This document shows positions 1 to 5,541 of a stretch of DNA of 6,097 nucleotides, piece by piece. Source of the stretch: Candidatus Kaiserbacteria bacterium (GTDB lineage Bacteria > Patescibacteriota > Minisyncoccia > Phycocordibacterales > UBA918); NCBI GenBank assembly GCA_003245875.1, contig QKBW01000027.1:1-6097 (forward strand), written 5' to 3'. A program made the translations under genes and the position numbers. Positions within the stretch are counted from its first letter, which is position 1. Every line of letters begins with the position of its first letter. Below the pieces are notes generated by a model. The model was not told the origin of the DNA. It saw nothing but the letters and a program-made list of their open reading frames with translations, and ran no database searches.

Positions 1-144
1 GATTGGTGCGGTAACGCGACCTACTGTTCGGGCTTTAACACACGATACAACTCATACGATCGTGCGTTGGTGACCGACCCGCCGCCATTAACCCCAAAGA
101 CATCAGATGATTACAAATTTTTAGAGTGGAGGGAGGATGATTAG
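1..144 (+). CDS. C-terminal end of an unidentified, possibly pilin-like, protein
   Basis: An open frame runs from the first base of the window to a TAG at 142-144, giving the last 47 residues of a protein whose start lies outside. The tail is rich in Tyr, Asn and Asp, has two Cys (residues 3 and 9 of the visible part), a DPPPLTPKTSDDY stretch and the ending FLEWREDD. It has no membrane segment. From memory, tails of the type 'PPP-x-x-P-x-T ... F-x-W-x-E' occur at the ends of large prepilin-type or surface proteins of Parcubacteria; that is a weak resemblance, not an identification. The stop codon abuts a strong hairpin terminator, which supports this being the true 3' end of a gene. Confidence in coding is fair; confidence in function is low. 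Confidence 0.6.
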   Translation, partial: DWCGNATYCSGFNTRYNSYDRALVTDPPPLTPKTSDDYKFLEWREDD

Positions 145-180
145 AAAAGTGGCGAGGGCCTTTGGCCCACGCCACTTTTC
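144..180. terminator. Strong hairpin terminator, probably bidirectional
   Basis: Bases 144-154 pair perfectly with 170-180 (11 bp, including an AAAA/TTTT segment). After one A-A mismatch (155/169), 156-160 pairs with 164-168 around a TTT loop. The A-run on the 5' arm and T-run on the 3' arm are typical of terminators that work in both directions. It begins at the last base of the upstream stop codon and separates that gene from tpiA. Confidence 0.85.
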
Positions 181-185
181 TCTTG

Positions 186-201
186 TGATACACTTATACA
201 T
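186..201 (+). promoter_or_regulatory. Extended -10 promoter of tpiA, predicted leaderless
   Basis: TG at 186-187, one base, then TACACT (189-194), then seven bases to the ATG at 202. There is no Shine-Dalgarno sequence in front of the ATG and no good -35 box; the -35 position falls in the terminator stem. With the usual distance from -10 box to start point, transcription would begin at or one base before the start codon. The same geometry appears before recJ, rnhA and comEC. Confidence 0.5.
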
Positions 202-996
202 ATGCACCAGCATTTTCCTCTTTTGATCGTCGGCAACTGGAAGATGAATCCGGCAACCGTGACACAAGCACGAAAGCTTTTTCAGGCCATTGTGGAACGT
301 ATGCCGCTCCATCTCCAGCGGGTGTTGACCGTAATCGCACCACCGTTTCCTTTTTTGGCAGACCTTCGTTCCTTGAATACAAAAGATACGTTATCGTTGG
401 CTGCTCAGGGTGTGTATTTTGAAGCTCTTGGTGCACATACCGGTGAGGTTTCGGCAACTATGGTGAAGAGCGTGAGCGCAAAGTATGTCATCATCGGCCA
501 TTCTGAACAGCGTGCCAAAGGGCTTTCTGATGAAGAGGTAGCGAAAGATATACAAGCTGCACTTGCGCAAGGTTTGACCGCCATTGTGTGTGTCGGTGAG
601 CTCATGCGTGACGCCGGGGGTAATTACTTCGGAGTGGTTGAAGGACAGCTGCGAGCGGCGGTGGCTGGACTTACTGCCAAAGACACGGCACGTGTGGTCA
701 TTGCGTATGAGCCGGTATGGGCCATTGGCACCGGCAACACAGCCACCGCCGCCGAAGTCCACGAAATGAAGCTCTTTATACAAAAAGTACTGGCTGATGT
801 TTTGGGGCGCGAGCGTGCCACCGCGATGCGCATTGTGTATGGTGGATCTACCAACAAAAAGAACGCGAAAGAATTACTGGAGGTCGGGCTCGTCGATGGA
901 TTTTTGATTGGTGGTGCCAGTTTGCGCGCGGCAGAATTCGTTACTATCGTACGCATTGCAGAAACCTATGCTAAAGGAATTGCCAAGACTCGATGA
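202..996 (+). CDS. tpiA: Triosephosphate isomerase
   Basis: Interconverts dihydroxyacetone phosphate and glyceraldehyde 3-phosphate in glycolysis, in the cytoplasm. The 264-residue product is close to the family's usual ~250 and appears full-length. Visible motifs in order: GNWKMN (residues 11-16, with substrate-binding Asn12 and Lys14), IIGHSEQR (97-104, electrophilic His100), CVGE (130-133), YEPVWAIGTG (169-178, catalytic base Glu170 and mobile loop 6) and YGGST plus IGGASL near the C terminus (phosphate binding). Loop 6 reads GTGNTAT where GTGKTAT is commoner. The ATG at 202 is chosen because only ten residues precede the GNWKMN strand and an extended -10 box lies just upstream. It overlaps pgk by 29 bases, so the two are surely co-transcribed. 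Confidence 0.96.
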   Translation: MHQHFPLLIVGNWKMNPATVTQARKLFQAIVERMPLHLQRVLTVIAPPFPFLADLRSLNTKDTLSLAAQGVYFEALGAHTGEVSATMVKSVSAKYVIIGHSEQRAKGLSDEEVAKDIQAALAQGLTAIVCVGELMRDAGGNYFGVVEGQLRAAVAGLTAKDTARVVIAYEPVWAIGTGNTATAAEVHEMKLFIQKVLADVLGRERATAMRIVYGGSTNKKNAKELLEVGLVDGFLIGGASLRAAEFVTIVRIAETYAKGIAKTR

Positions 997-2104
997 AGTG
1001 ACCCGTTTACGCGGACGGTATGTGTTGGTGCGTGCAGCACTCAACGTACCGGTAGTTGACGGTGTAGTCACGAATGAATTTAGAGTGGTACGCGCCTTGC
1101 CGACCATCAATTATCTGCGTCGACACGGTGCCAAGGTCATCGTGCTCGGACACATAGGCCGTGATCCGAAAGAGACCTTGGCACCGGTTGCAGACGTATT
1201 GGCCAAGCATATTCCACTCACGTTTGTACCAGCGGTATCCGGTCCTGCAGTGAAGAAGGCCCGGGCTGCTCTGCAGCCCGGTGAAGTATTACTGTTAGAA
1301 AATGTTCGCAGTGATACTCGCGAAGAGAAGAACAGCCGTGTTTATGCGAAAGAATTGGCCGCGCTGGGTAGTGTATACATCAATGATGCGTTTGCCGACT
1401 CTCACCGTAAGCATGCTTCCATAGCAGCTATTACCAAACTGCTGCCCACCTACTTCGGCCGTAATTTTATGCATGAGTATGATGAGCTTTCCAAAGCGGT
1501 TACTCCACATCATCCAGCCCTCTTTATTCTTGGTGGTGCCAAGTTCGAAACCAAGTTACCGTTGGTAGAAAAGTTTTTGCCCGATTATGACCAAGTATTT
1601 ATTGGCGGTGCGTTGGCCAATGATTTTTACAAAGCTCAGGGAAATGAGATAGGTACCTCGCTGGTGTCGGCAGTGAGTTTAGTGGGTTCACCGCTTTTAA
1701 CACATAAAAAAATATTATTACCAATGGATGTTGTGGTGGAAAATGGAGAAGGGAGACGACGTGTCTGTGCACCGAATGAAGTACAAAAAGATGAACGGAT
1801 TCTCGACGCCGGCCCGGGAAGTATCGAGCAACTACGGCCGTATGTGGCTGCTGCCAAGACCATATTATGGAACGGTCCGTTGGGTAATTTTGAGGCTGGC
1901 TATGGTGAGCAAACAAAAGCTTTAGCGAAGCTTATTGCTGATTCCAAAGCGTATGCCATTGTTGGTGGTGGCGATACCATAGCTGCTATTGAAGAACTTG
2001 GTTGCCAAGAGAGTTTTGCCTTTATGTCGACTGCCGGCGGGGCGATGCTCACCTTCCTAGAGACCGGCACACTGGCGGGGATTGATGCGGTGATGAAGAA
2101 ATAG
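968..2104 (+). CDS. pgk: Phosphoglycerate kinase, variant substrate site
   Basis: Transfers phosphate between 1,3-bisphosphoglycerate and ADP in glycolysis. The product is 378 residues, slightly short for the family (~390-400). I place the start at 968, inside the tpiA end, because MLKELPRLDEVTRLRGRYVLVR matches the usual N terminus; an in-frame ATG at 908 would add 20 residues that look like shadow of tpiA. Motifs: LNVP (25-28), Arg39, GHIGR (61-65), LLLENVR (108-114), NDAF..SHRKHAS (139-151), LGGAKFETK (188-196), WNGPLGNFE (301-309), VGGGDT (332-337) and STAGGAM (354-360). Two normally conserved 3-phosphoglycerate ligands differ: the Asp of R-x-D-x-N is Ala24, and the Arg before the ILGGAK strand aligns with His182. 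No ribosome site is evident; translation may be coupled to tpiA. Confidence 0.95.
   Translation: MLKELPRLDEVTRLRGRYVLVRAALNVPVVDGVVTNEFRVVRALPTINYLRRHGAKVIVLGHIGRDPKETLAPVADVLAKHIPLTFVPAVSGPAVKKARAALQPGEVLLLENVRSDTREEKNSRVYAKELAALGSVYINDAFADSHRKHASIAAITKLLPTYFGRNFMHEYDELSKAVTPHHPALFILGGAKFETKLPLVEKFLPDYDQVFIGGALANDFYKAQGNEIGTSLVSAVSLVGSPLLTHKKILLPMDVVVENGEGRRRVCAPNEVQKDERILDAGPGSIEQLRPYVAAAKTILWNGPLGNFEAGYGEQTKALAKLIADSKAYAIVGGGDTIAAIEELGCQESFAFMSTAGGAMLTFLETGTLAGIDAVMKK
1261..1281. repeat. Perfect inverted repeat with 3-base loop inside pgk
   Basis: CCGGGCTGC at 1261-1269 is the exact reverse complement of 1273-1281, separated by TCT. It encodes part of RAALQPG (residues 99-105). One of four such intragenic repeats in the window. 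Confidence 0.8.
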
Positions 2105-2121
2105 AGAACTAAAACGCCGTC

Positions 2122-2214
2122 GTAGTGTTGTTTCACAAACGCGCTTCGCGCCAGAGTTTGGGGAAGTTTGCTCAGGAGTTGCTGCGGTGCTTGTTTCCGC
2201 CAACACGGTACTAC
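2122..2214 (+). ncRNA. Candidate structured RNA element, copy 1 (core 2131-2174)
   Basis: Lies in the 116-bp gap between the converging pgk and HIT genes. The 44-base core contains CAAAC (2136-2140) pairing with GTTTG (2166-2170); directly inside it a GCGC/GCGC hairpin with TTC loop (2141-2151); then a 14-base linker holding AGTTTGGGGAA (2155-2165). Outside the core, 2122-2130 can pair with 2201-2204 plus 2210-2214 if five bases bulge. A competing hairpin uses 2178-2187 with 2197-2204. The core aligns without gaps to the copy at 4829-4872, and three base pairs differ by compensatory changes. I do not recognise it as a named RNA family. There is no T-run, so it is not a classic terminator. Confidence 0.6.
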
Positions 2215-2220
2215 ACAAAG

Positions 2221-2634
2221 TTATTGCAATGTGGCCAAAGCAGCGGTGATCTCGGTGGCTACTAGAGCCAGTTCTTCATCAGTTGCTTCACGACCGGCTG
2301 GCATGATCTCGCCGAGTGCCTTTTCGGTGTTCTCAACCGGGTAGATTTTGATGTGCACGTGCGGGACATCAAAACCCTCAACGACCAAGCAGGTACGTTC
2401 GGCATTAAGTGCCTTATCTGAAGCTTGGCCAATTAACTTTGCTACCTTGAAAAGGTGTAAGTAAGTGTCGTCATCAAGGTCAAAGGCGTAGCCGACTTCC
2501 TTTTTTGGAATGATCAATGATTGTCCTTTCACGGCCGGAAAACGATCGAGAATGGCAACACAGACCTCATCTTCATAGAGAAAGTGAGCGGGTACTTCTC
2601 GGTCAATAATCTTGGTAAAAATACTGTGACTCAT
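2221..2634 (-). CDS. HIT-family (histidine triad) nucleotide-binding protein, H-x-H-x-K variant
   Basis: A 137-residue HIT-superfamily protein; members hydrolyse or transfer nucleotidyl groups from substrates such as AMP conjugates and dinucleoside polyphosphates. The N terminus (SIFTKIIDREVPAHFLYED) matches the HINT-like pattern but lacks the Cys often seen at IFCKI, so the zinc site is probably absent. The nucleotide-binding region GQSLIIPK (37-44) has Gln where His is usual. The triad motif reads VPHVHIKIYP (90-99): His92 and the catalytic position His94 are present, while the third His is Lys96. Length is typical. The start at 2634 gives the expected N terminus; I see no ribosome site and no clear leaderless -10 box. 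It converges with pgk and is divergent from recJ, 53 bp away. The physiological substrate cannot be told. Confidence 0.88.
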   Translation of the reverse strand: MSHSIFTKIIDREVPAHFLYEDEVCVAILDRFPAVKGQSLIIPKKEVGYAFDLDDDTYLHLFKVAKLIGQASDKALNAERTCLVVEGFDVPHVHIKIYPVENTEKALGEIMPAGREATDEELALVATEITAALATLQ

Positions 2635-2672
2635 ATATGTTTTTCGGACAGTTTCTTACGGTAATGGCCTTA

Positions 2673-2687
2673 TGCTACCATGAAGCG
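2673..2687 (+). promoter_or_regulatory. Extended -10 promoter of recJ, predicted leaderless
   Basis: TG (2673-2674), one base, TACCAT (2676-2681), then six bases to the ATG at 2688. A six-base gap puts the expected transcription start on the A of the start codon. It also argues against the in-frame ATG at 2637, which would lie upstream of the promoter. Confidence 0.5.
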
Positions 2688-4346
2688 ATGGCAAAAACGA
2701 GCGTACACGGAAACCCGATCATTGATGCATTGCTGCGTGAACGCGGCGTCGACTCCGTCGACGCCGCTCATGCCTTTTTCTCAGGTGGGTATGAAGAAGG
2801 ATTACATGATCCGTTTTTGTTGCATGATATGGATAAGGCGGTTGCTCGTATAGGAGAGGCAATTAAAAATAACGAACACATTGTTGTCTTTAGTGATTAC
2901 GATTGTGACGGTATCCCGGGTGGGGTGATACTGCACGACTTTTTCAAAGCTATTGGGTACGAAAATTTTTCTTCCTATATTCCACACCGGCATTATGAAG
3001 GATTTGGATTTACGGTTGCGGCGGTGGAAGAATTGGCTAAACGCGGCGCTGCGCTTATTATTACTATTGATTGTGGTACGACCGATATTGAAGCAGTGGC
3101 GGCGGCTCGCACGCTCGGCATTGATGTTATTATCACCGATCATCATGAGCCGAAGGACGTGTTGCCAGATGCGGTGGCTCTGGTTAATCCAAAAATAGGT
3201 GATTCGTACCCGTTTCTGCACCTCTGTGGCAGTGGGGTGATATTTAAAGTGGTACAGGCATTGCTTTCTACCGGTGCATACGACGTGCCACCGGGCCGAG
3301 AAAAGTGGTGGCTTGATATGGTGGGGCTGGCTACCATTGCCGATATGGTACCGTTGGTGGGAGAGAATCGCATTTTGGCACGATATGGTCTGACTGTTTT
3401 GCAGAAATCACGGCGTCCGGGTTTACGTGAATTGCTGCGCAAGCAACACACTAACCAGCGATTTCTCACTGAAGATGATATTGGCTTTACCATCGGCCCT
3501 CGTATCAACGCTGCCTCACGTATGGATGCCCCTGAAGCAGCCTTTCGTCTTTTGGCGACGACTGATGATGCCGAAGCGGCGACCACAGCTTCGCACCTAG
3601 AGAAGCTAAATAATGAACGCAAAGGTGCCGTTGCCGCCATGACGCGTGAGGCACACAGTATGTTGCATCATATGAGTGAGTTACCGGCGGTTATTGTGAT
3701 TGGTAACCCGTCATGGCGGCCATCACTCGCAGGTTTGGTTGCCAACAAATTGGCTGAAGAACACACACGACCGGCTTTTGTATGGGGGCGCGATGGAGGT
3801 GGTGTACTTAAAGGGTCGGCCCGCGCCGGAGGCGCGGGCAGTGTGATCCGTTTGATGGAGGAAGGACGTCAAATTTTTTCTGAGTTTGGCGGACATCACG
3901 CGTCGGGTGGGTTTTCGCTTTTTGATGATATGGTGCATCAAGCCAGCGAGGTACTGAATGTCGCTTTTCACGCACTCGGCGAAGCAGCCTTTGCTCCACA
4001 GGAAGCAACGCCAGCCATCGAACTAGTACCTGCTGCACTTGATACTCGCTTTGTTAATGAAATCCTTTCACTAGCTCCGTTTGGTGTTGGAAACCCCAAG
4101 CCACTCTTTCGTTTTACCAATATCATTCCGCAAACAATTGTAACTTTCGGTCAAGGTGGCGCGCATACCAAGATGATTTTTGAGACGGGGTTAGGGAAGA
4201 CTGATGCGATTGCGTTTTTTGTAACTCCGGAACGATTGGGCGTATCGGTCGATGACCACACCCCGCTAACTTTGCTGGCACACATTGAGCGTTCGTCCTT
4301 TATGGGTCGTGTACAAACACGATTGCGCATTGTTGCTGTGGAGTAA
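2688..4346 (+). CDS. recJ: Single-stranded-DNA-specific exonuclease RecJ (DHH/DHHA1 family)
   Basis: RecJ degrades single-stranded DNA 5' to 3' using two metal ions, and acts in recombination and mismatch repair. The 552-residue product is near the usual ~570. DHH domain: FSDYDCDG (68-75, metal-binding Asp70, Asp72, Asp74), TIDCGTTD (126-133, Asp128), ITDHHEP (149-155, the DHH motif), then the GSGVIFK helix and LATIADMVPLVGENR (214-228, Asp219). DIGFTIGPRINAASR (244-258) follows. DHHA1 domain: roughly 312-400, with KGSARA (355-360) and GGHHASGGFS (381-390). The C-terminal ~100 residues fit the OB-like RecJ domain. The start at 2688 is preferred because an extended -10 box sits immediately before it and the extra 17 residues of the longer frame are not family-like. 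Two perfect triloop inverted repeats lie in the coding sequence. rnhA follows after 35 bp. Confidence 0.94.
   Translation: MAKTSVHGNPIIDALLRERGVDSVDAAHAFFSGGYEEGLHDPFLLHDMDKAVARIGEAIKNNEHIVVFSDYDCDGIPGGVILHDFFKAIGYENFSSYIPHRHYEGFGFTVAAVEELAKRGAALIITIDCGTTDIEAVAAARTLGIDVIITDHHEPKDVLPDAVALVNPKIGDSYPFLHLCGSGVIFKVVQALLSTGAYDVPPGREKWWLDMVGLATIADMVPLVGENRILARYGLTVLQKSRRPGLRELLRKQHTNQRFLTEDDIGFTIGPRINAASRMDAPEAAFRLLATTDDAEAATTASHLEKLNNERKGAVAAMTREAHSMLHHMSELPAVIVIGNPSWRPSLAGLVANKLAEEHTRPAFVWGRDGGGVLKGSARAGGAGSVIRLMEEGRQIFSEFGGHHASGGFSLFDDMVHQASEVLNVAFHALGEAAFAPQEATPAIELVPAALDTRFVNEILSLAPFGVGNPKPLFRFTNIIPQTIVTFGQGGAHTKMIFETGLGKTDAIAFFVTPERLGVSVDDHTPLTLLAHIERSSFMGRVQTRLRIVAVE
2743..2767. repeat. Perfect inverted repeat with 3-base loop inside recJ (5')
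   Basis: GCGGCGTCGAC at 2743-2753 is the exact reverse complement of 2757-2767, with loop TCC. The stem is 11 bp and encodes RGVDSVDAA near the N terminus. Confidence 0.85.
3819..3839. repeat. Perfect inverted repeat with 3-base loop inside recJ (3')
   Basis: GCCCGCGCC at 3819-3827 is the exact reverse complement of 3831-3839, with loop GGA. It encodes ARAGGAG right after the DHHA1 GS motif, where family members usually have a short variable turn. Confidence 0.8.
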
Positions 4347-4365
4347 ATAATACGGTGAGCCACTA

Positions 4366-4381
4366 TGGTATAGTGGTGACT
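4366..4381 (+). promoter_or_regulatory. Extended -10 promoter of rnhA, predicted leaderless
   Basis: TG (4366-4367), one base, TATAGT (4369-4374), then seven bases to the ATG at 4382. This gives rnhA its own promoter although recJ ends only 35 bp upstream. It selects the 4382 start over an in-frame GTG at 4355. Confidence 0.55.
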
Positions 4382-4801
4382 ATGGAAAAAATAACGGTCT
4401 ATACTGATGGTGGTGCACGAGGTAATCCTGGCCCGGCAGCAATTGGGGTGCATGTGGTTGATGAAAAAGATCAGGTGGTTACGGAAGTCAAACAAACAAT
4501 TGGTAATGCCACTAATAATTTTGCAGAGTATCAGGCAGTAGCTACCGCCTTGGCGACGTTGAAGCAGCGTTTTGGTGCGCACACAAAGACGATGATGTTT
4601 GAGTTACGACTCGACAGTGAATTGGTAAAAAAACAACTCAACAATGAGTATCAGATCAAGGACCCAGGCCTCGTACCGCTCTTTATTGAGATCCATAATT
4701 TACGTGTTTCTGCCTTTCCTAACCTCACGCTCACCCACGTGCCGCGCGCGCAAAACAAAGAGGCTGATCGGTTGGTGAATGAAGCTCTGGATGGGAAGTG
4801 A
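4382..4801 (+). CDS. rnhA: Ribonuclease HI
   Basis: Cleaves the RNA strand of RNA-DNA hybrids (R-loops, primer remnants). The 139-residue product is a full single RNase H fold. The active-site residues are all visible: Asp9 in YTDGGARGNPGP, Glu49 in NFAEYQAV, Asp78 in LRLDSELV and Asp129 in NKEADRLVNEAL; His119 precedes VPRAQN in the usual position. There is no N-terminal hybrid-binding domain. The pattern (TDGGARGNPG, L-R-x-D-S, H-V-P-R-x-x-N-x-x-A-D) is that of the short RNase HI group found in many bacteria and archaea. The ATG at 4382 leaves eight residues before the first Asp, as expected. Downstream lies the second copy of the structured intergenic element, starting 27 nt after the stop. 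Confidence 0.94.
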   Translation: MEKITVYTDGGARGNPGPAAIGVHVVDEKDQVVTEVKQTIGNATNNFAEYQAVATALATLKQRFGAHTKTMMFELRLDSELVKKQLNNEYQIKDPGLVPLFIEIHNLRVSAFPNLTLTHVPRAQNKEADRLVNEALDGK

Positions 4802-4802
4802 T

Positions 4803-4922
4803 GAAGTACGGGGCATGGGGTTATGTGTTTTCAGAAACGCCGTTCCGGCGATAGTTTGGGGAAGTTTCTTCAAACACACAACCCTACGCCCCTTTATGCT
4901 AAGTGGCCATGTGGTACTACAC
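4803..4922 (+). ncRNA. Candidate structured RNA element, copy 2 (core 4829-4872)
   Basis: Directly follows the rnhA stop. A long outer helix pairs 4810-4830 with 4872-4892: 21 positions, two A-C mismatches and one G-U. Inside, GAAAC (4834-4838) pairs with GTTTC (4864-4868), enclosing a GCCG/CGGC hairpin with TTC loop (4839-4849) and the linker with AGTTTGGGGAA (4853-4863). The core matches copy 1 at 35 of 44 positions without gaps. Six of the nine differences keep pairing at three base pairs. A shared GGTACTACAC (4913-4922; 2207-2216 in copy 1) lies on the 3' side of both copies. The long helix alone could also act as a transcription or mRNA 3'-end barrier, but no T-run follows directly. Not recognised as a known family. 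Confidence 0.65.
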
Positions 4923-4924
4923 CC

Positions 4925-4951
4925 TTGAAAGAAAGTTAATTGTTTGATAGT
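4925..4951 (+). promoter_or_regulatory. Possible weak promoter for the DUF465 unit
   Basis: TTGAAA (4925-4930) and GATAGT (4946-4951) are separated by 15 bases, short of the optimal 17. It is the best candidate I see upstream of the gene at 5002, but a weak one. Confidence 0.25.
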
Positions 4952-5001
4952 CTCTTGCGTTGGAGCTGCGCTAAGGTGGTGTAGCAAAAACGGAGGGGCG
5001 T

Positions 5002-5178
5002 ATGTCCGAGAGCTATCTGGAATCGCTGCGTCGTCAGCATCAAGAGATCCATTCCGAAATCGACAGGCTGCAAGGCCAGCTGTCGGTTCCGAATGAAGTT
5101 CTGGCCAAGAAAAAGAAGCGCAAGCTTCTCCTCAAGGACAGGATCCATCACATCGAACACATGGTGCCGGCGGAATGA
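5002..5178 (+). CDS. DUF465/YdcH-like small helical protein
   Basis: A 58-residue charged protein with an excellent ribosome site (GGAGG at 4992-4996, five bases before the ATG). The first half (SYLESLRRQHQEIHSEI, 4-20) and the ending KKKKRKLLLKDRIHHIEH (36-53) fit the DUF465 pattern of two short helices with a closing 'KKRKLxLKDxI' signature. Such proteins are small coiled-coil hairpins of unknown role, best known from Proteobacteria. There is no signal peptide or membrane segment. Codons (AAG, CTC, ATC, CAG) and GC content differ from the neighbouring genes, and the strong Shine-Dalgarno site contrasts with the SD-less genes around it. This suggests a transferred or specialised unit. Its stop overlaps the next ORF's start as ATGA. 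The 150-residue frame on the opposite strand is treated as antisense shadow. Confidence 0.8.
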   Translation: MSESYLESLRRQHQEIHSEIDRLQGQLSVPNEVLAKKKKRKLLLKDRIHHIEHMVPAE

Positions 5179-5345
5179 GTCGGCACATTCGTCCAGCGTC
5201 TGTCCGATATCGTCAGCCGCCGCCCAAGCAGCAACAGCCGTTGCACAATCGAGGGCCGCGTTGGCGGCCACAGATTGAGCGGAGGCTGCTGCTCTGGGAC
5301 GTGGTGATTCCGTCACCAGTCCCGATCCCGTTGTTCCCCTTCTGA
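5175..5345 (+). CDS. Small Arg/Pro-rich ORF coupled to the DUF465 gene
   Basis: A 56-residue frame begins with the ATGA overlap at the DUF465 stop and ends with TGA at 5343-5345, three bases before the terminal hairpin at 5349. The first half is very basic and rich in Pro and Gln (MSRHIRPASVRYRQPPPKQQ); the end is hydrophobic and Pro-rich (VVIPSPVPIPLFPF). I recognise no family. The ATGA junction and the exact fit between the upstream gene and the terminator suggest translational coupling, but residue composition this skewed could also arise from GC-rich non-coding sequence. Confidence 0.4.
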   Translation: MSRHIRPASVRYRQPPPKQQQPLHNRGPRWRPQIERRLLLWDVVIPSPVPIPLFPF

Positions 5346-5348
5346 CCA

Positions 5349-5376
5349 GGCAAGGCGCGCCCTGGCGCGCCTTGCC
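5349..5376. terminator. GC-rich 13-bp hairpin ending the DUF465 unit
   Basis: Bases 5349-5361 are the exact reverse complement of 5364-5376, with CT between them; in practice this is about 12 bp with a 4-base loop. No T-run follows directly, so it may be an mRNA 3'-end stabiliser or pause ahead of the terminator at 5391. Confidence 0.55.
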
Positions 5377-5390
5377 ACTCTCTAACATTT

Positions 5391-5412
5391 GTCGCCTGCG
5401 GGCGGCTTTTTT
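5391..5412 (+). terminator. Rho-independent terminator
   Basis: GTCGCC (5391-5396) pairs with GGCGGC (5401-5406) around a TGCG loop, one pair being T-G, followed by six T (5407-5412). This is a classic intrinsic terminator closing the DUF465 transcription unit. Confidence 0.85.
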
Positions 5413-5431
5413 GTTTGCACATCATTTTTGC

Positions 5432-5461
5432 TTGACGTATAGGTAAATAAAAAGGTATTTT
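5432..5461 (+). promoter_or_regulatory. Consensus-like promoter of the candidate RNA unit
   Basis: TTGACG (5432-5437) and TATTTT (5456-5461) with an 18-base spacer, in an AT-rich stretch wedged between a terminator and a GC-rich structured region. Transcription would begin near 5468. Unlike the leaderless promoters elsewhere, this one has a good -35 box and leaves a 5' leader of about 75 nt before the first ORF. Confidence 0.55.
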
Positions 5462-5541
5462 AATTAGTAAGGCGTGCTTGGCCCTAGGAGGGATATCGTC
5501 ACGCCGGTCGCCCTGTACGAAATCTAAATGAGGAGGCTGAA

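Noticed and set aside
711..735. GCCGGT ... ACCGGC inverted repeat in tpiA
   Set aside because: It has a four-base bulge and encodes the invariant loop-6 motif, so it is likely coincidental and unlike the perfect triloop repeats.
908..967. Longer N terminus for pgk
   Set aside because: The extra 20 residues are the shadow of tpiA coding sequence; family-like sequence begins at 968.
2637..2687. Longer N terminus for recJ
   Set aside because: It lies upstream of a good extended -10 box placed six bases before 2688, and the residues do not resemble RecJ.
4355..4381. GTG start for rnhA
   Set aside because: It would place the promoter -10 box inside the gene; the ATG at 4382 fits family length and promoter spacing.
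4936..5388. 150-residue frame on the minus strand
   Set aside because: It is antisense to the DUF465 gene and its coupled ORF, which have a strong ribosome site, a family match and a terminator in the right direction. The translation shows no recognisable domain.
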